A stretch of 18,508 bases of DNA, taken from contig JAEZXC010000043.1 in NCBI GenBank assembly GCA_023442845.1, positions 1 to 18,508 of the forward strand, given 5' to 3'. The notes beneath the pieces are model-generated. The model was not told the DNA's origin and ran no database searches. It worked only from the letters and a program-made list of their open reading frames with translations. Positions 6,548 through 14,418 of the stretch are shown one piece after another. The position numbers and the translations under genes are program-made. Positions within the stretch are counted from its first letter, which is position 1. Every line of letters starts with the position of its first letter. This stretch comes from Actinomycetes bacterium (GTDB lineage: Bacteria; Actinomycetota; Actinomycetes; Actinomycetales; Demequinaceae).

Positions 6548-8269
6548 ATGGCGCACCTATCCCCCGATATCGATCCCGGGCTCGCAGGCGTGCAACTGGG
6601 TCTGGATGACATCGGGGAACCTCTTCACGCAACCACCTTCGTCATCGTCGACCTTGAAACGACGGGAGCTTCCGCCGCAACGTGCCAGATCACCGAAATT
6701 GGCGCAGTGAAGACTCGCGGAGGAGAGGTGATCGGCGAGTTTCACACGCTCGTCGATCCAGGTGCACCGATACCGCCCATGATTGTCGCTCTCACCGGCA
6801 TTACAAACGCGATGGTCCTTGCCGCTCCGCGCATTGAGTCGGTTCTCCCAAGCTTTCTCGAGTTTCTCGGCGACGCTGTGCTCGTCGCACACAACGCACG
6901 GTTCGATGTCGGATTTCTTCGAGCCGCATGTCGCACGCACGGATATCGCTGGCCCGGCAACGAGGTGGTGGACACGGTCACGCTCGCGCGGCGCGCCACG
7001 ACCAAGGAAGAAGCCCCCAACAAGAAGCTCTCAACCCTCGCCCGCGTCTTTGCAAGTCCGACCACGCCAAACCACCGCGCTCTCGACGACGCGCGCGCCA
7101 CGTCACACATTCTTCACGCCATGCTCGAACGCCTCGCCCGATTTGGAATCACCCACCGCGAAGACCTAGACGCGCTGCGCAATCCGGTACCCGACAAACT
7201 ACGCACCAAGGCCCACATGGCGGACGGGCTGCCGTCAGCGCCGGGCGTGTACGTGTTCAGGGGACCTCGCGGCGAACATCTCTACGTTGGCACGTCGAAG
7301 AACCTCCGCGCGCGCGTGAAGTCGTACTTCACCCGCGGAGAACAACGCCGCTCGATGCGAGAAATGCTCGAACTCGCAGTCGCAGTCGACGTACACACGT
7401 GTCCGACCGATCTCGAAGCGCGCGTGCTCGAGGTGCGCATGATCGAGCGCTACCGACCCCGCTATAACCGCAGATCCGCTCGACCAGAACGGACGGTTTG
7501 GCTCGCACTGAGCAACGAACGCTACCCACGGCTCCAGGTAAAGCGCAGCATGGACGGACGTGACGCGCTCGTTGGGCCAATGCCAGGAGCGAGAGGTGCG
7601 CATGACGCAATAGACGTGCTCCAGTCCGTTCTTGGCCTGCGCACGTGCACCGCACGATTGCCGATCACTCCACGTTCGAGCGCGCGCGCCTGCCTCCTCA
7701 AGGATCTCGACCAGTGCGCGGCGCCCTGCGTCGATGGGCCGTCGGCACGCTACGACAACGCCGTCGCGCGCACGAAGGACGCGTTGACGCGTGATGCCTC
7801 ACCGGTGGTCGCCGCGATCCGCGACGCAATAGAGGTCCATGCCGAGAAGCTGGAGTACGAGCGCGCGGCGCGACTGCGCGACGGGATCGCCGCGCTGCTC
7901 CACGGATCGATGCGCTCACAGCGGTTACGGGGCCTCGCCGGCGTCCGCGTCATTGCCGCACGGCGCAATGGGTACGCGTTTGACGTCGTGTCAGTCGTCG
8001 ATGGCGTGCTGATGGGCAGCGCGCGTGTGAGCGAAGGCGTATGGAATGCGGCGTCACGCCTACGCAGCGAGTGGGACGAGGAGCCTCCTCAGGCGACGAT
8101 CGAGGAACGCGAAATGATCGCGACGTGGCTCGAAACACCAGGCACGCGAATCGTCATGATCGAGGGTGAGTGGGCAAGCCCCGTGACGGGCGCCGCGCGC
8201 TTCAGCGAGTGGATTGATGCAATGCGAAGCGATCAGGAGTCTCGACACCACTTCATGCACCGCGCGTAG
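6548..8269 (+). CDS. DEDDh exonuclease fused to GIY-YIG/UvrC-like nuclease (Rv2191-like)
   Basis: This 573-residue protein combines two nuclease modules and probably acts in DNA repair. Residues 30-200 form a DnaQ-like 3'-5' exonuclease: DLE (Asp35, Glu37), HNARFD (Asp120) and HRALDDA (His176, Asp181) complete the DEDDh set. Residues 230-310 form a GIY-YIG domain like the UvrC N-terminus: GVY (233-235), YVG (246-248), Arg256 and Glu295, followed by RYRPRYN. Residues 367-394 carry four cysteines in the pattern C-x14-C-x7-C-x3-C, close to the iron-sulfur motif reported for UvrC. A UVR-type segment (LEYERAARLRDGI) lies at 435-447. The UvrC C-terminal RNase H-like nuclease and helix-hairpin-helix are absent, as in Cho. 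The architecture matches Rv2191, which occupies the same neighbourhood in M. tuberculosis. The start appears leaderless. Substrate and pathway are inferred. Confidence 0.88.
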   Translation: MAHLSPDIDPGLAGVQLGLDDIGEPLHATTFVIVDLETTGASAATCQITEIGAVKTRGGEVIGEFHTLVDPGAPIPPMIVALTGITNAMVLAAPRIESVLPSFLEFLGDAVLVAHNARFDVGFLRAACRTHGYRWPGNEVVDTVTLARRATTKEEAPNKKLSTLARVFASPTTPNHRALDDARATSHILHAMLERLARFGITHREDLDALRNPVPDKLRTKAHMADGLPSAPGVYVFRGPRGEHLYVGTSKNLRARVKSYFTRGEQRRSMREMLELAVAVDVHTCPTDLEARVLEVRMIERYRPRYNRRSARPERTVWLALSNERYPRLQVKRSMDGRDALVGPMPGARGAHDAIDVLQSVLGLRTCTARLPITPRSSARACLLKDLDQCAAPCVDGPSARYDNAVARTKDALTRDASPVVAAIRDAIEVHAEKLEYERAARLRDGIAALLHGSMRSQRLRGLAGVRVIAARRNGYAFDVVSVVDGVLMGSARVSEGVWNAASRLRSEWDEEPPQATIEEREMIATWLETPGTRIVMIEGEWASPVTGAARFSEWIDAMRSDQESRHHFMHRA

Positions 8270-8541
8270 AACCGGCCGCCACTCTCCGTCCACCCCGGCG
8301 CGCGAGACCCACTGAACGCGGGCCCCGCGCCACCGGTCGCGCCAGCCGGCTCCGCAGCGGCGGCGCGAGCACCAACGCAAATCTCCGCGTCGGCGCGGCA
8401 CATCGTGGCAACCGAAAGCGTGATCGTTATGAGCAGGAAGGGAGACTCATCGCGCAACCGATAACGTTTTCGATGCGGCGACGGTACCGAGGCTTGATGA
8501 CAAGCGTCAAGGCTTTCTGTTGTCGAAAACTCGGCGTCGGT
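8270..8541. other. 272 bp intergenic stretch with nested inverted repeat
   Basis: This gap separates convergent genes. I see no convincing coding region; the short frames here are GC-skewed shadows. Near its trpD side GTTTTCGA (8466-8473) pairs with TCGAAAAC (8523-8530) over 8 bp. Smaller repeats lie inside, with GCTTG (8492-8496) facing CAAGC (8501-8505) and CTTGA (8493-8497) facing TCAAG (8507-8511). The structure starts 12 bp beyond the trpD stop, so it could end trpD transcription, but there is no T-run directly after a tight hairpin. The rest (8270-8460) shows nothing recognisable. Confidence 0.35.
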
Positions 8542-9588
8542 TCAGACGGCTGCGCGGGTCGCAGCGGCCCACCGTTGCAGGGTCGCCTCAGCTGCTCCGC
8601 TGTCGATGGACTGGGCAGCCGCGATCATTCCGGCGCGAATCCGCTCGACGAGACTGCCCTCGGCAGTCCCGGGCACGCTCCCCTCCGCCGCAAGCGCCAA
8701 CGCGGCATTTGCGATAACGGTCTCACGCACGGGGCCACTTTCGCCCGCGAGCACGGACCTCACGACGGCCGCGTTCTCATCCGCCTCGCCGCCCCGCAGT
8801 GCATCGAGCGTGATGTGATGAAGACCGAGGTCCTCGACGGCATCAATGCGGATTCGGTCAACCTCTCCGTCGCGGATTTCCCACACTGTTGTCGTGTCCG
8901 TTGCCGCGAACTCATCCAAACCGTCATCGTTACGGAACACAATGCCGTTGCGTCCGCGCAACGCCAAGACCTCTGCGATCACTGAAGCAAGCGGGAGCGG
9001 CGCACAACCGATGACGCTGACATCAGGCTGGGCAGGATTCGTAAGTGGTCCGAGCACGTTAAACACCGTGGGAATGCCGATCTCCTTGCGGACCCCCGCA
9101 GCGAAACGCATGGCAGGGTGGAACGCCGGAGCAAAGCAGAAGGTGATCCCAACCTCGTCGAGAATGTGCGGCACCTGAGCGACCGGCACCTCAAGACTCA
9201 CGCCCAATGCTGCAAGCACATCCGACGAGCCGGTTGTGGAAGAAGCGGCGCGAGACCCATGTTTCACCACACCGACGCCAGCACCCGCGATGACAATCGC
9301 TGCCATCGTCGAGATGTTGACGGTGTTGGCCCGGTCCCCGCCGGTGCCAACGATGTCCACGTTCCGGCCCGCGACCTCGATGTGTTGCGCATGCGCGAGC
9401 ATCGTGTCCACCATGCCTTTGACCTCGAGAGCCGTGGCCCCCTTGGTTTGCATGCCCATCAGGAAGGCCCCGAGTTGTGCATCCGTGGCGCGTCCTTCGA
9501 AGACTTCGCCAAGCATCCAGGCGGTGTCGGCGGAGTCAAGGTCCTCGTCGAGCGACAGGCGAGTGAGGATGTCAGGCCACGTTGCCAT
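8542..9588 (-). CDS. trpD: Anthranilate phosphoribosyltransferase
   Basis: The product (348 aa) transfers phosphoribose from PRPP to anthranilate in the second committed step of tryptophan synthesis. The N-terminal helical domain is followed by the PRPP loop VGTGGD (80-85), the NIST block (91-94), KHGSRAASS (109-117), the HPAMRF segment that contacts anthranilate, FNVLGPLTNPA, and the metal-binding DDGLDE. These are the order and spacing expected for TrpD, and the length is typical. The ATG at 9588 has AGGAA about 7 nt upstream. It lies 40 bp behind the receiver-domain gene in the same direction, so the two are probably one transcript. The other trp genes are not in this window. Its position beside ctaE-qcrCAB is shared with M. 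tuberculosis (Rv2192c). Confidence 0.95.
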   Translation of the reverse strand: MATWPDILTRLSLDEDLDSADTAWMLGEVFEGRATDAQLGAFLMGMQTKGATALEVKGMVDTMLAHAQHIEVAGRNVDIVGTGGDRANTVNISTMAAIVIAGAGVGVVKHGSRAASSTTGSSDVLAALGVSLEVPVAQVPHILDEVGITFCFAPAFHPAMRFAAGVRKEIGIPTVFNVLGPLTNPAQPDVSVIGCAPLPLASVIAEVLALRGRNGIVFRNDDGLDEFAATDTTTVWEIRDGEVDRIRIDAVEDLGLHHITLDALRGGEADENAAVVRSVLAGESGPVRETVIANAALALAAEGSVPGTAEGSLVERIRAGMIAAAQSIDSGAAEATLQRWAAATRAAV

Positions 9589-9628
9589 AGCAAATTCCTA
9601 GCGTTGAGGGGCGAATCGTGAAGGGGGC

Positions 9629-10048
9629 TTACGCCGAAGCAGGCGACTCGATAAAGAAGGCATCCACTGCTGCCTTGACCTCGAAGGGGTCGAGTGGGTG
9701 AGCCACCGCAGCCTCGGCTTCGGACCAGGTCGCAAGCCATGCATCCCCGACACGGCCTACGAGGAGGAGGACAGGAGGGCATTCGTACAGCTCGTGCTTC
9801 AATTGACGCGCGATGCCCATGCCACCTGATTTCGCTGCCTCGCCATCGAGCACAAGAAGATCGAAACGGTTGGCATCAACCTGCATGATCGTTGCCTCGT
9901 GCGTCGCGGTCTCGGTCCAGATCACATCACGATCGCCAACCTGCGGACCTACAGCCATCCGCACCTTGTCTCGCGTGTTCGGATCGTCGCTGTAGACAAG
10001 GATCGAGATGGGTGCCCGAGATTCGTGACGGCGTTGGATGTCGCTCAT
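9629..10048 (-). CDS. Stand-alone degenerate receiver-domain protein
   Basis: This 139-residue protein has the layout of a single response-regulator receiver domain and no output domain. ISILVYSDDPNTRDKVR (14-30) gives strand 1 with the acidic pair Asp21/Asp22, and FDLLVLDGEA (62-71) places a possible phospho-acceptor at Asp68. The usual Thr/Ser after strand 4 is replaced (VLLLVGRVGD), and the invariant Lys before Pro after strand 5 is His (AVAHPLDPFEV, His117). Normal phosphorylation switching is therefore doubtful. ATG 10048 is preferred over ATG 10057 and 10081 because CAGAAT lies exactly 7 nt upstream and no ribosome binding site is present, so the mRNA looks leaderless. It precedes trpD by 40 bp and is divergent from ctaE. 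Function is unknown. Confidence 0.75.
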   Translation of the reverse strand: MSDIQRRHESRAPISILVYSDDPNTRDKVRMAVGPQVGDRDVIWTETATHEATIMQVDANRFDLLVLDGEAAKSGGMGIARQLKHELYECPPVLLLVGRVGDAWLATWSEAEAAVAHPLDPFEVKAAVDAFFIESPASA

Positions 10049-10055
10049 GCGTCCC

Positions 10056-10061
10056 ATTCTG
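10056..10061 (-). promoter_or_regulatory. -10 hexamer for leaderless start at 10048
   Basis: On the minus strand the hexamer is CAGAAT (four of six matches to TATAAT), followed by 7 nt and then ATG. It would drive the receiver gene and trpD. No good -35 is visible. Confidence 0.45.
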
Positions 10062-10089
10062 GCACGTCGTACCAGCGACATAACGGCTT

Positions 10090-10113
10090 CGATCGGGCAC
10101 GCCGCGCCGATCG
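10090..10113. promoter_or_regulatory. Dyad in the divergent receiver-trpD / ctaE promoter region
   Basis: CGATCGG (10090-10096) and CCGATCG (10107-10113) form a perfect 7 bp inverted repeat with a 10 nt spacer. It lies between the two divergent -10 elements (10056-10061 and 10149-10154). The spacing suits a dimeric regulator bound on one DNA face. This is only a candidate operator, because chance repeats of this size occur in GC-rich DNA. Confidence 0.35.
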
Positions 10114-10148
10114 TCTAGGACCTGGCAGACGTGCGCGTGAAAGACAGG

Positions 10149-10154
10149 CATAAT
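10149..10154 (+). promoter_or_regulatory. -10 hexamer for leaderless ctaE start at 10162
   Basis: CATAAT matches TATAAT at five of six positions. Seven nt separate it from the ATG at 10162. The GGAG found between them is only 1 nt from that ATG, too close to act as a ribosome binding site. This is the probable promoter of ctaE-qcrCAB. Confidence 0.6.
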
Positions 10155-10161
10155 GTGGAGC

Positions 10162-10794
10162 ATGTCCCATGCACCAGCGGCGATGCCTTCCCCCATCCAC
10201 GCTACTCGACCGAATCAGGTTGCGGTCGGGACCATAGTCTGGCTGAGTTCGGAGCTCATGTTCTTCGCGGGCTTGTTCGCGATGTACTTTACGCTCCGCG
10301 GCGAGGCATCAGCGGAATGGGCTGCCAATGTGCCGCTCCTCAATGTCCCGTTTGCACTCGTGAACACCTCAGTGCTCGTCGCATCATCCTTTACTGCCCA
10401 GGCAGGGGTGTGGGCTGCGGAGCGTTACCAGCGTCGCCGCACGGGGCCGCTGTGGAACTTCCGTACGTGGGGCATGCACGAGTGGTTTGTGCTCACGTAC
10501 ATCATGGGCTCGATCTTCATCGCTGGCCAGGTCTTCGAGTATGCCGAGCTGGTTCAGCACGGCCTCACTATTTCCTCGTCCCCGTACGGCTCCGCCTTCT
10601 ACTTGGCCACGGGCTTCCACGGCCTCCACGTGCTCGGTGGCTTGATTGCCATGCTGTTCGTTTTGGGTCGCTCTTTCGTGGCCAAGAAGTTCGGCACCCA
10701 TGAAGCCACCACCGCAATCGTCGTGTCGTACTACTGGCACTTTGTCGACGTCGTGTGGGTCGCCCTGTTCATCGTCATCTACGGCTTGAGGTAG
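10162..10794 (+). CDS. ctaE: Cytochrome c oxidase subunit III
   Basis: The product (210 aa) is the core membrane subunit III of the aa3 oxidase. It has the five-helix layout usual for bacterial subunit III, with the family blocks GTIVWLSSELMFFAGLFAMYF, FYLATGFHGLHV and YYWHFVDVVW. ATG 10162 is chosen over ATG 10153 because a near-consensus -10 (CATAAT) ends 7 nt before it, which would put ATG 10153 inside the promoter. It opens the ctaE-qcrC-qcrA-qcrB cluster, and its stop is 7 bp before qcrC. The same order occurs in M. tuberculosis (Rv2193-Rv2196). The partner subunits CtaD and CtaF are encoded in the opposite direction at the window end, and CtaC presumably lies beyond it. Confidence 0.95.
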   Translation: MSHAPAAMPSPIHATRPNQVAVGTIVWLSSELMFFAGLFAMYFTLRGEASAEWAANVPLLNVPFALVNTSVLVASSFTAQAGVWAAERYQRRRTGPLWNFRTWGMHEWFVLTYIMGSIFIAGQVFEYAELVQHGLTISSSPYGSAFYLATGFHGLHVLGGLIAMLFVLGRSFVAKKFGTHEATTAIVVSYYWHFVDVVWVALFIVIYGLR

Positions 10795-10801
10795 GAACTC
10801 C

Positions 10802-11584
10802 ATGCGACGCCTCGCTCTGAACCGCTACCACCGTGCAGCGCCGCTTGTGCTGCTGTTTGTCCTCCTTGCAGGCATTACGATCGCCGCGTCGATCGCTCGC
10901 TCTGAAACCGCGACCGCAACCGAGGTCACGGCGAATGATGTTGAAGAGGGCCAGAAGCTCTTTGCCGCCAACTGCGCAACCTGCCACGGTATGAACGCCC
11001 AGGGCCAGGAAGGTGTTGCTCCGTCGCTTATTGGCGTCGGCGCGGCTTCTGTCGACTTCCAAGTGGGCACCGGCCGGATGCCGATGCAGTCGTCGGGGCC
11101 CCAGGCCATCGCGAAGACTGTGCAGTTCAATGCCGAGCAGATCCGCCAACTGTCAGCATATGTCGCCTCGTTGGCCCCAGGACCGGCCATCCCAGCCGCT
11201 GAGACGGTCGATCCGTCTCAAGGGGATCCCGCACAAGGAATGAACCTGTTCCGCACCAACTGCGCCATGTGCCACGGATCGATCGGCGGCGGCGGCGCTC
11301 TCACGCAGGGCAAGTACGCGCCTGCCTTGTGGGAGACCACACCAACGCACATCTACGAAGCAATGCTGACCGGCCCGCAGTCGATGCCTGTCTTCAACGA
11401 CGCGAACCTCACCCCCGACGACAAGCGCGACATCATCGCCTTCCTCGAGGAGCAGCGCGGCACTGCACCAGGCGGCATGTCGCTTGGTTCTATCGGCCCC
11501 GTCGCTGAGGGCTTGTGGGCGTGGTTGCTCGGTATGGGCATCATCGTCGGTTTCACCGTCTGGATTGGAGTCCGTTCTTCATGA
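10802..11584 (+). CDS. qcrC: Cytochrome bc1 complex dihaem cytochrome c subunit
   Basis: The product (260 aa) is the dihaem cytochrome c of the actinobacterial bcc complex. It passes electrons from the Rieske centre directly to the aa3 oxidase without a soluble cytochrome c. Residues 13-31 form an N-terminal membrane or signal segment. Two haem motifs are present, CATCH (58-62) and CAMCH (154-158). Likely axial Met ligands are in GRMPM (93 or 95) and QSMPVF (195). A C-terminal transmembrane helix occupies roughly 236-257. The ATG follows AGGTAGGA, which overlaps the ctaE stop. The gene ends in a four-base overlap (ATGA) with qcrA, typical of coupled translation. Both haem domains are complete. 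Confidence 0.96.
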   Translation: MRRLALNRYHRAAPLVLLFVLLAGITIAASIARSETATATEVTANDVEEGQKLFAANCATCHGMNAQGQEGVAPSLIGVGAASVDFQVGTGRMPMQSSGPQAIAKTVQFNAEQIRQLSAYVASLAPGPAIPAAETVDPSQGDPAQGMNLFRTNCAMCHGSIGGGGALTQGKYAPALWETTPTHIYEAMLTGPQSMPVFNDANLTPDDKRDIIAFLEEQRGTAPGGMSLGSIGPVAEGLWAWLLGMGIIVGFTVWIGVRSS

Positions 11585-12606
11585 GCATCGAGAACGCGCC
11601 GCACGTCAATGAGGCGGTCCACGAGGAGTTCACCGACCCGGGCCTGCCGGAGCACCACCGTCCGCGCCGGGCCGATGTTGACCCGAAGGCGGCCAAGCGC
11701 GCCGAACGTCAAGTCGCGGTGCTTTTTGCGATCTCCGTAGTTGGCACGGCCCTCGCAATCTGGGCTTGGGCCACGATTGACGTCGGCGCCGACAACATCG
11801 CGGGCACCCAGCGCAGCACGCTGTTCATCGGCCTTGGTCTCACCTTTGCGATGCTCGGTATTGGTACCGGTGCCATTCACTGGGCCAAGACCCTCATGCG
11901 TGATCACGAGATGGTCGAAGAGCGTCACGACATGCGTTCCTCGGACGAGGCCCGTGCGGGTGCCATCGAGAACCTCACTGAGGGTGCGAAGGACTCGGGG
12001 ATTGGCGTTGGACGACGCGGGCTCCTCAAAGGCTCGCTCATCACGGCTCTTGCGGTCGCTCCCCTCTCCGTGTTGGTGCCCGCCATCGGCAACATGGGCG
12101 GCGACTGGAACACGTCAAAGTTCCGCCACACGATGTGGCGTGAGGGTACGCGTCTCGCGAAGGACCCTGACGGCACGCCAATCAAGGCGTCAGACGTCAC
12201 AATCGGTTCGGTCTTCCACGTCATTCCCGACGGTCTCAACGAGCTCGAACACCACAAGATCGAGGAGAAGGCGAAAGCGGTCGTCTTGCTCGTGCGCCTC
12301 GACCCACGCGACATCAAGCACGTGCCGGGCCGCGAATCGTGGTCCTTCGACGGCATCGTCGCGTACTCAAAGATCTGTACCCACGTGGGATGCCCCGTGG
12401 CACTGTACGAACAGCAGACTCACCACTTGCTGTGCCCGTGCCACCAGTCAACGTTCGATGTATCGGATGGCGCGAAGGTGGTCTTCGGGCCAGCAAAGCG
12501 TCCCTTGCCGCAGTTGCCGATTGCCGTGGACGAGGAGGGCTACATCGTGGCCCAGAGCGACTTCCATGAGCCCGTCGGCCCGAGCTTCTGGGAGCGCGTG
12601 AAGTGA
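11581..12606 (+). CDS. qcrA: Cytochrome bc1 complex Rieske iron-sulfur subunit
   Basis: The product (341 aa) carries the [2Fe-2S] centre that takes electrons from menaquinol. Three hydrophobic helices lie near 44-66, 80-102 and 150-170. The third is preceded by a twin-arginine motif (GRRGLLKG, Arg145-Arg146). This fits the known actinobacterial Rieske proteins, in which Tat moves the cofactor domain outward. Cluster ligands are Cys266 and His268 (CTHVGC) and Cys285 and His288 (CPCHQS). Cys271 and Cys287 form the expected disulfide. The ATG at 11581 overlaps the qcrC stop; a longer reading from 11515 would only duplicate qcrC coding sequence in another frame. The stop overlaps the qcrB GTG by four bases. 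The N-terminal 40 residues are hydrophilic and His/Glu-rich. Confidence 0.96.
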   Translation: MSIENAPHVNEAVHEEFTDPGLPEHHRPRRADVDPKAAKRAERQVAVLFAISVVGTALAIWAWATIDVGADNIAGTQRSTLFIGLGLTFAMLGIGTGAIHWAKTLMRDHEMVEERHDMRSSDEARAGAIENLTEGAKDSGIGVGRRGLLKGSLITALAVAPLSVLVPAIGNMGGDWNTSKFRHTMWREGTRLAKDPDGTPIKASDVTIGSVFHVIPDGLNELEHHKIEEKAKAVVLLVRLDPRDIKHVPGRESWSFDGIVAYSKICTHVGCPVALYEQQTHHLLCPCHQSTFDVSDGAKVVFGPAKRPLPQLPIAVDEEGYIVAQSDFHEPVGPSFWERVK

Positions 12607-14297
12607 CCGAAGTGAAACCCGCACCCTCGTCGAGCCGTTTGAACCGTGCCGCAGGAGCAACCGCGAACTGGGCCGATGAACGCACCTCGATTGGCGCGTT
12701 CACCAAGTTCATTGCGCGCAAGATCTTTCCCGACCACTGGTCCTTCATGCTCGGAGAGGTTGCGCTCTACTCGTTCATCGTCCTCTTGCTGTCGGGCGTG
12801 ATTCTTACCGCGTTCTTTGTGCCGTCGATGGACATCGTCACGTACGACGGCAAGCTGCCCCAGTTCCAGGGTCAGGAGATGTCAAAGGCCTTTGAGTCGA
12901 CGCTTTACATGTCGTTCGAAGTCCCGGGCGGTCTGTTGATGCGCCAGATTCACCACTGGGCGGCATTGATCTTCACCGCATCGATCGTCACGCACATGGC
13001 GCGCATCTTCTTCACCGGCGCATTCCGCAAGCCTCGCGAGATCAACTGGCTCATCGGCTTCACGCTCATGATTCTGTCGCTTGCGGCTGGCTTTACGGGC
13101 TACTCGCTCCCCGACGACGTGCTCTCCGGAAACGGTCTGCGCATCATCGACGGCGTCATTAAGTCGATCCCGATCCTTGGCTCGTACATCTCGTACTGGC
13201 TCTTTGGCGGCGAATTCCCTGGCGAACATCTCATTCCACGGATGTTTACCGCGCACGTTCTGTTGATTCCGGCGCTCATCCTCGGGCTCATTGCCGTCCA
13301 CTTGTTCCTCGTGTTCCTGCAAAAGCACACGCAGTACCCCGGGGCGGGGCGCACCAACAAGAACGTCGTCGGTTTGCCGCTGTTCCCTGTGTACACCGCC
13401 AAGGCCGGAGGATTCTTCTTTGTCGTGTTCGGCGTCATCGCCGCTCTCGGTGCGACATTGCAGATCAACGCTGTGTGGAACTACGGCCCGTACGACCCGT
13501 CGCCGGTGTCCGCAGGTACGCAACCGGACTGGTACATGTTGTTCATTGACGGCGCTCTGCGTGTGATGCCCGGCAACGTCGAGTACGTGATCGGCGGCTA
13601 CACGCTGTCGCTCAACATCCTGATTCCGGCCGTCATCTTGCCCGGCTTGTTCTTCGGCTTCCTCGCCCTCTACCCCTGGATCGAAAAGTGGGCGACGGGT
13701 GATCGCGGAGAGCGTCACGTTCTCGACCGCCCGCGCAATGTGCCCGTGCGCACCGGCATTGGTGTGGCGCTCATTGCGTTCTACGTCGTGCTCGTGCTCG
13801 AGGGATCGAACGACATCATCGCTCACCTCTTCCACTTGTCGATCAACGACCTGACCATCCTGTTCCGCATTCTCGTCTTCGCGGTACCAGTCGCGGCGTT
13901 CATCATCACCAAGCGCCTCGCACTCGGTCTGCAACGCAAGGACCGGGAACTGGTACTACACGGCCACGAGACGGGTCGGATCGTTCGCTTCGACAACGGT
14001 GAGTACATCGAGGTGCACGAGCCTTTGTCGGATGAAGAGCGTTGGGTGCTCGTGTCATACGACGCGCTGCGTCCTCAGGAGCTGGCTCCCGAGCACAATG
14101 AACACGGTGTGCGTCGCAAGGGATACCGATGGGAGCGTTTCAAGGCGCGCCTGTCGCGGTTCTACTACGAAGACCGCGTGGAGCCTGTCACCCCAGCAGA
14201 ACTCCACGCCGCCCACGCGGCGCACCACGCTGAAGTTGAGGCGATGGCGGCACGTTCGGATGCTGATACGACTAACAACGCGCACGACGCGTCATAA
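12603..14297 (+). CDS. qcrB: Cytochrome bc1 complex cytochrome b subunit
   Basis: The product (564 aa) is the dihaem cytochrome b that oxidises menaquinol and moves protons. The predicted b-haem ligands are His117/His131 and His218/His233. Their spacings of 14 and 15 are those of cytochrome b6-like proteins. TGYSLPDDVLSGNG forms the helix C/Qo region, and PDWY (308-311) replaces the PEWY of mitochondrial enzymes, as is usual in actinobacteria. About eight or nine helices are followed by a long charged C-terminal extension (about residues 440-564), rich in His and Ala near its end. The start is GTG 12603 inside a GTGA overlap with qcrA, with GGGAG about 8 nt upstream. This is the last gene of the operon, and a strong hairpin follows 26 bp downstream. 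Confidence 0.96.
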   Translation: MTEVKPAPSSSRLNRAAGATANWADERTSIGAFTKFIARKIFPDHWSFMLGEVALYSFIVLLLSGVILTAFFVPSMDIVTYDGKLPQFQGQEMSKAFESTLYMSFEVPGGLLMRQIHHWAALIFTASIVTHMARIFFTGAFRKPREINWLIGFTLMILSLAAGFTGYSLPDDVLSGNGLRIIDGVIKSIPILGSYISYWLFGGEFPGEHLIPRMFTAHVLLIPALILGLIAVHLFLVFLQKHTQYPGAGRTNKNVVGLPLFPVYTAKAGGFFFVVFGVIAALGATLQINAVWNYGPYDPSPVSAGTQPDWYMLFIDGALRVMPGNVEYVIGGYTLSLNILIPAVILPGLFFGFLALYPWIEKWATGDRGERHVLDRPRNVPVRTGIGVALIAFYVVLVLEGSNDIIAHLFHLSINDLTILFRILVFAVPVAAFIITKRLALGLQRKDRELVLHGHETGRIVRFDNGEYIEVHEPLSDEERWVLVSYDALRPQELAPEHNEHGVRRKGYRWERFKARLSRFYYEDRVEPVTPAELHAAHAAHHAEVEAMAARSDADTTNNAHDAS

Positions 14298-14323
14298 GGC
14301 ATCAGGCCTGATCAATGCGTGCA

Positions 14324-14357
14324 AAAGGCGCGCCGAGTCCACACTCGGCGCGCCTTT
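14324..14357. terminator. Strong hairpin closing the qcrCAB operon
   Basis: The arms form a perfect 15 bp stem (beginning AAAGGCGCGCC, ending GGCGCGCCTTT) around the 4 nt loop CCAC. The A-run on the left and T-run on the right are short and symmetrical. It is the clearest intrinsic terminator in the window, 26 bp after the qcrB stop and before the sodA leader. Confidence 0.85.
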
Positions 14358-14418
14358 GCCATACGGTGGACGAAAAGGAATGCGCCTGCCCACGGCGTGG
14401 TTGACCAAAGCGAACGTC

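Noticed and set aside
8233..8457. A 74-codon minus-strand frame in the gap between the exonuclease gene and trpD, with a hydrophobic N-terminus
   Set aside because: It starts at TTG without a ribosome binding site, runs into the exonuclease 3' end in antisense and becomes low-complexity Gly/Ala. I see no support for translation.
10153..10161. The upstream ATG as the start of ctaE
   Set aside because: It falls inside the likely CATAAT -10 element. The ATG at 10162 fits the leaderless spacing seen elsewhere in the window.
12882..13934. A 350-codon open frame antisense to qcrB
   Set aside because: Its product is very rich in Asp, Glu, Arg and His with no fold-like pattern. It is the shadow of a long membrane protein gene.
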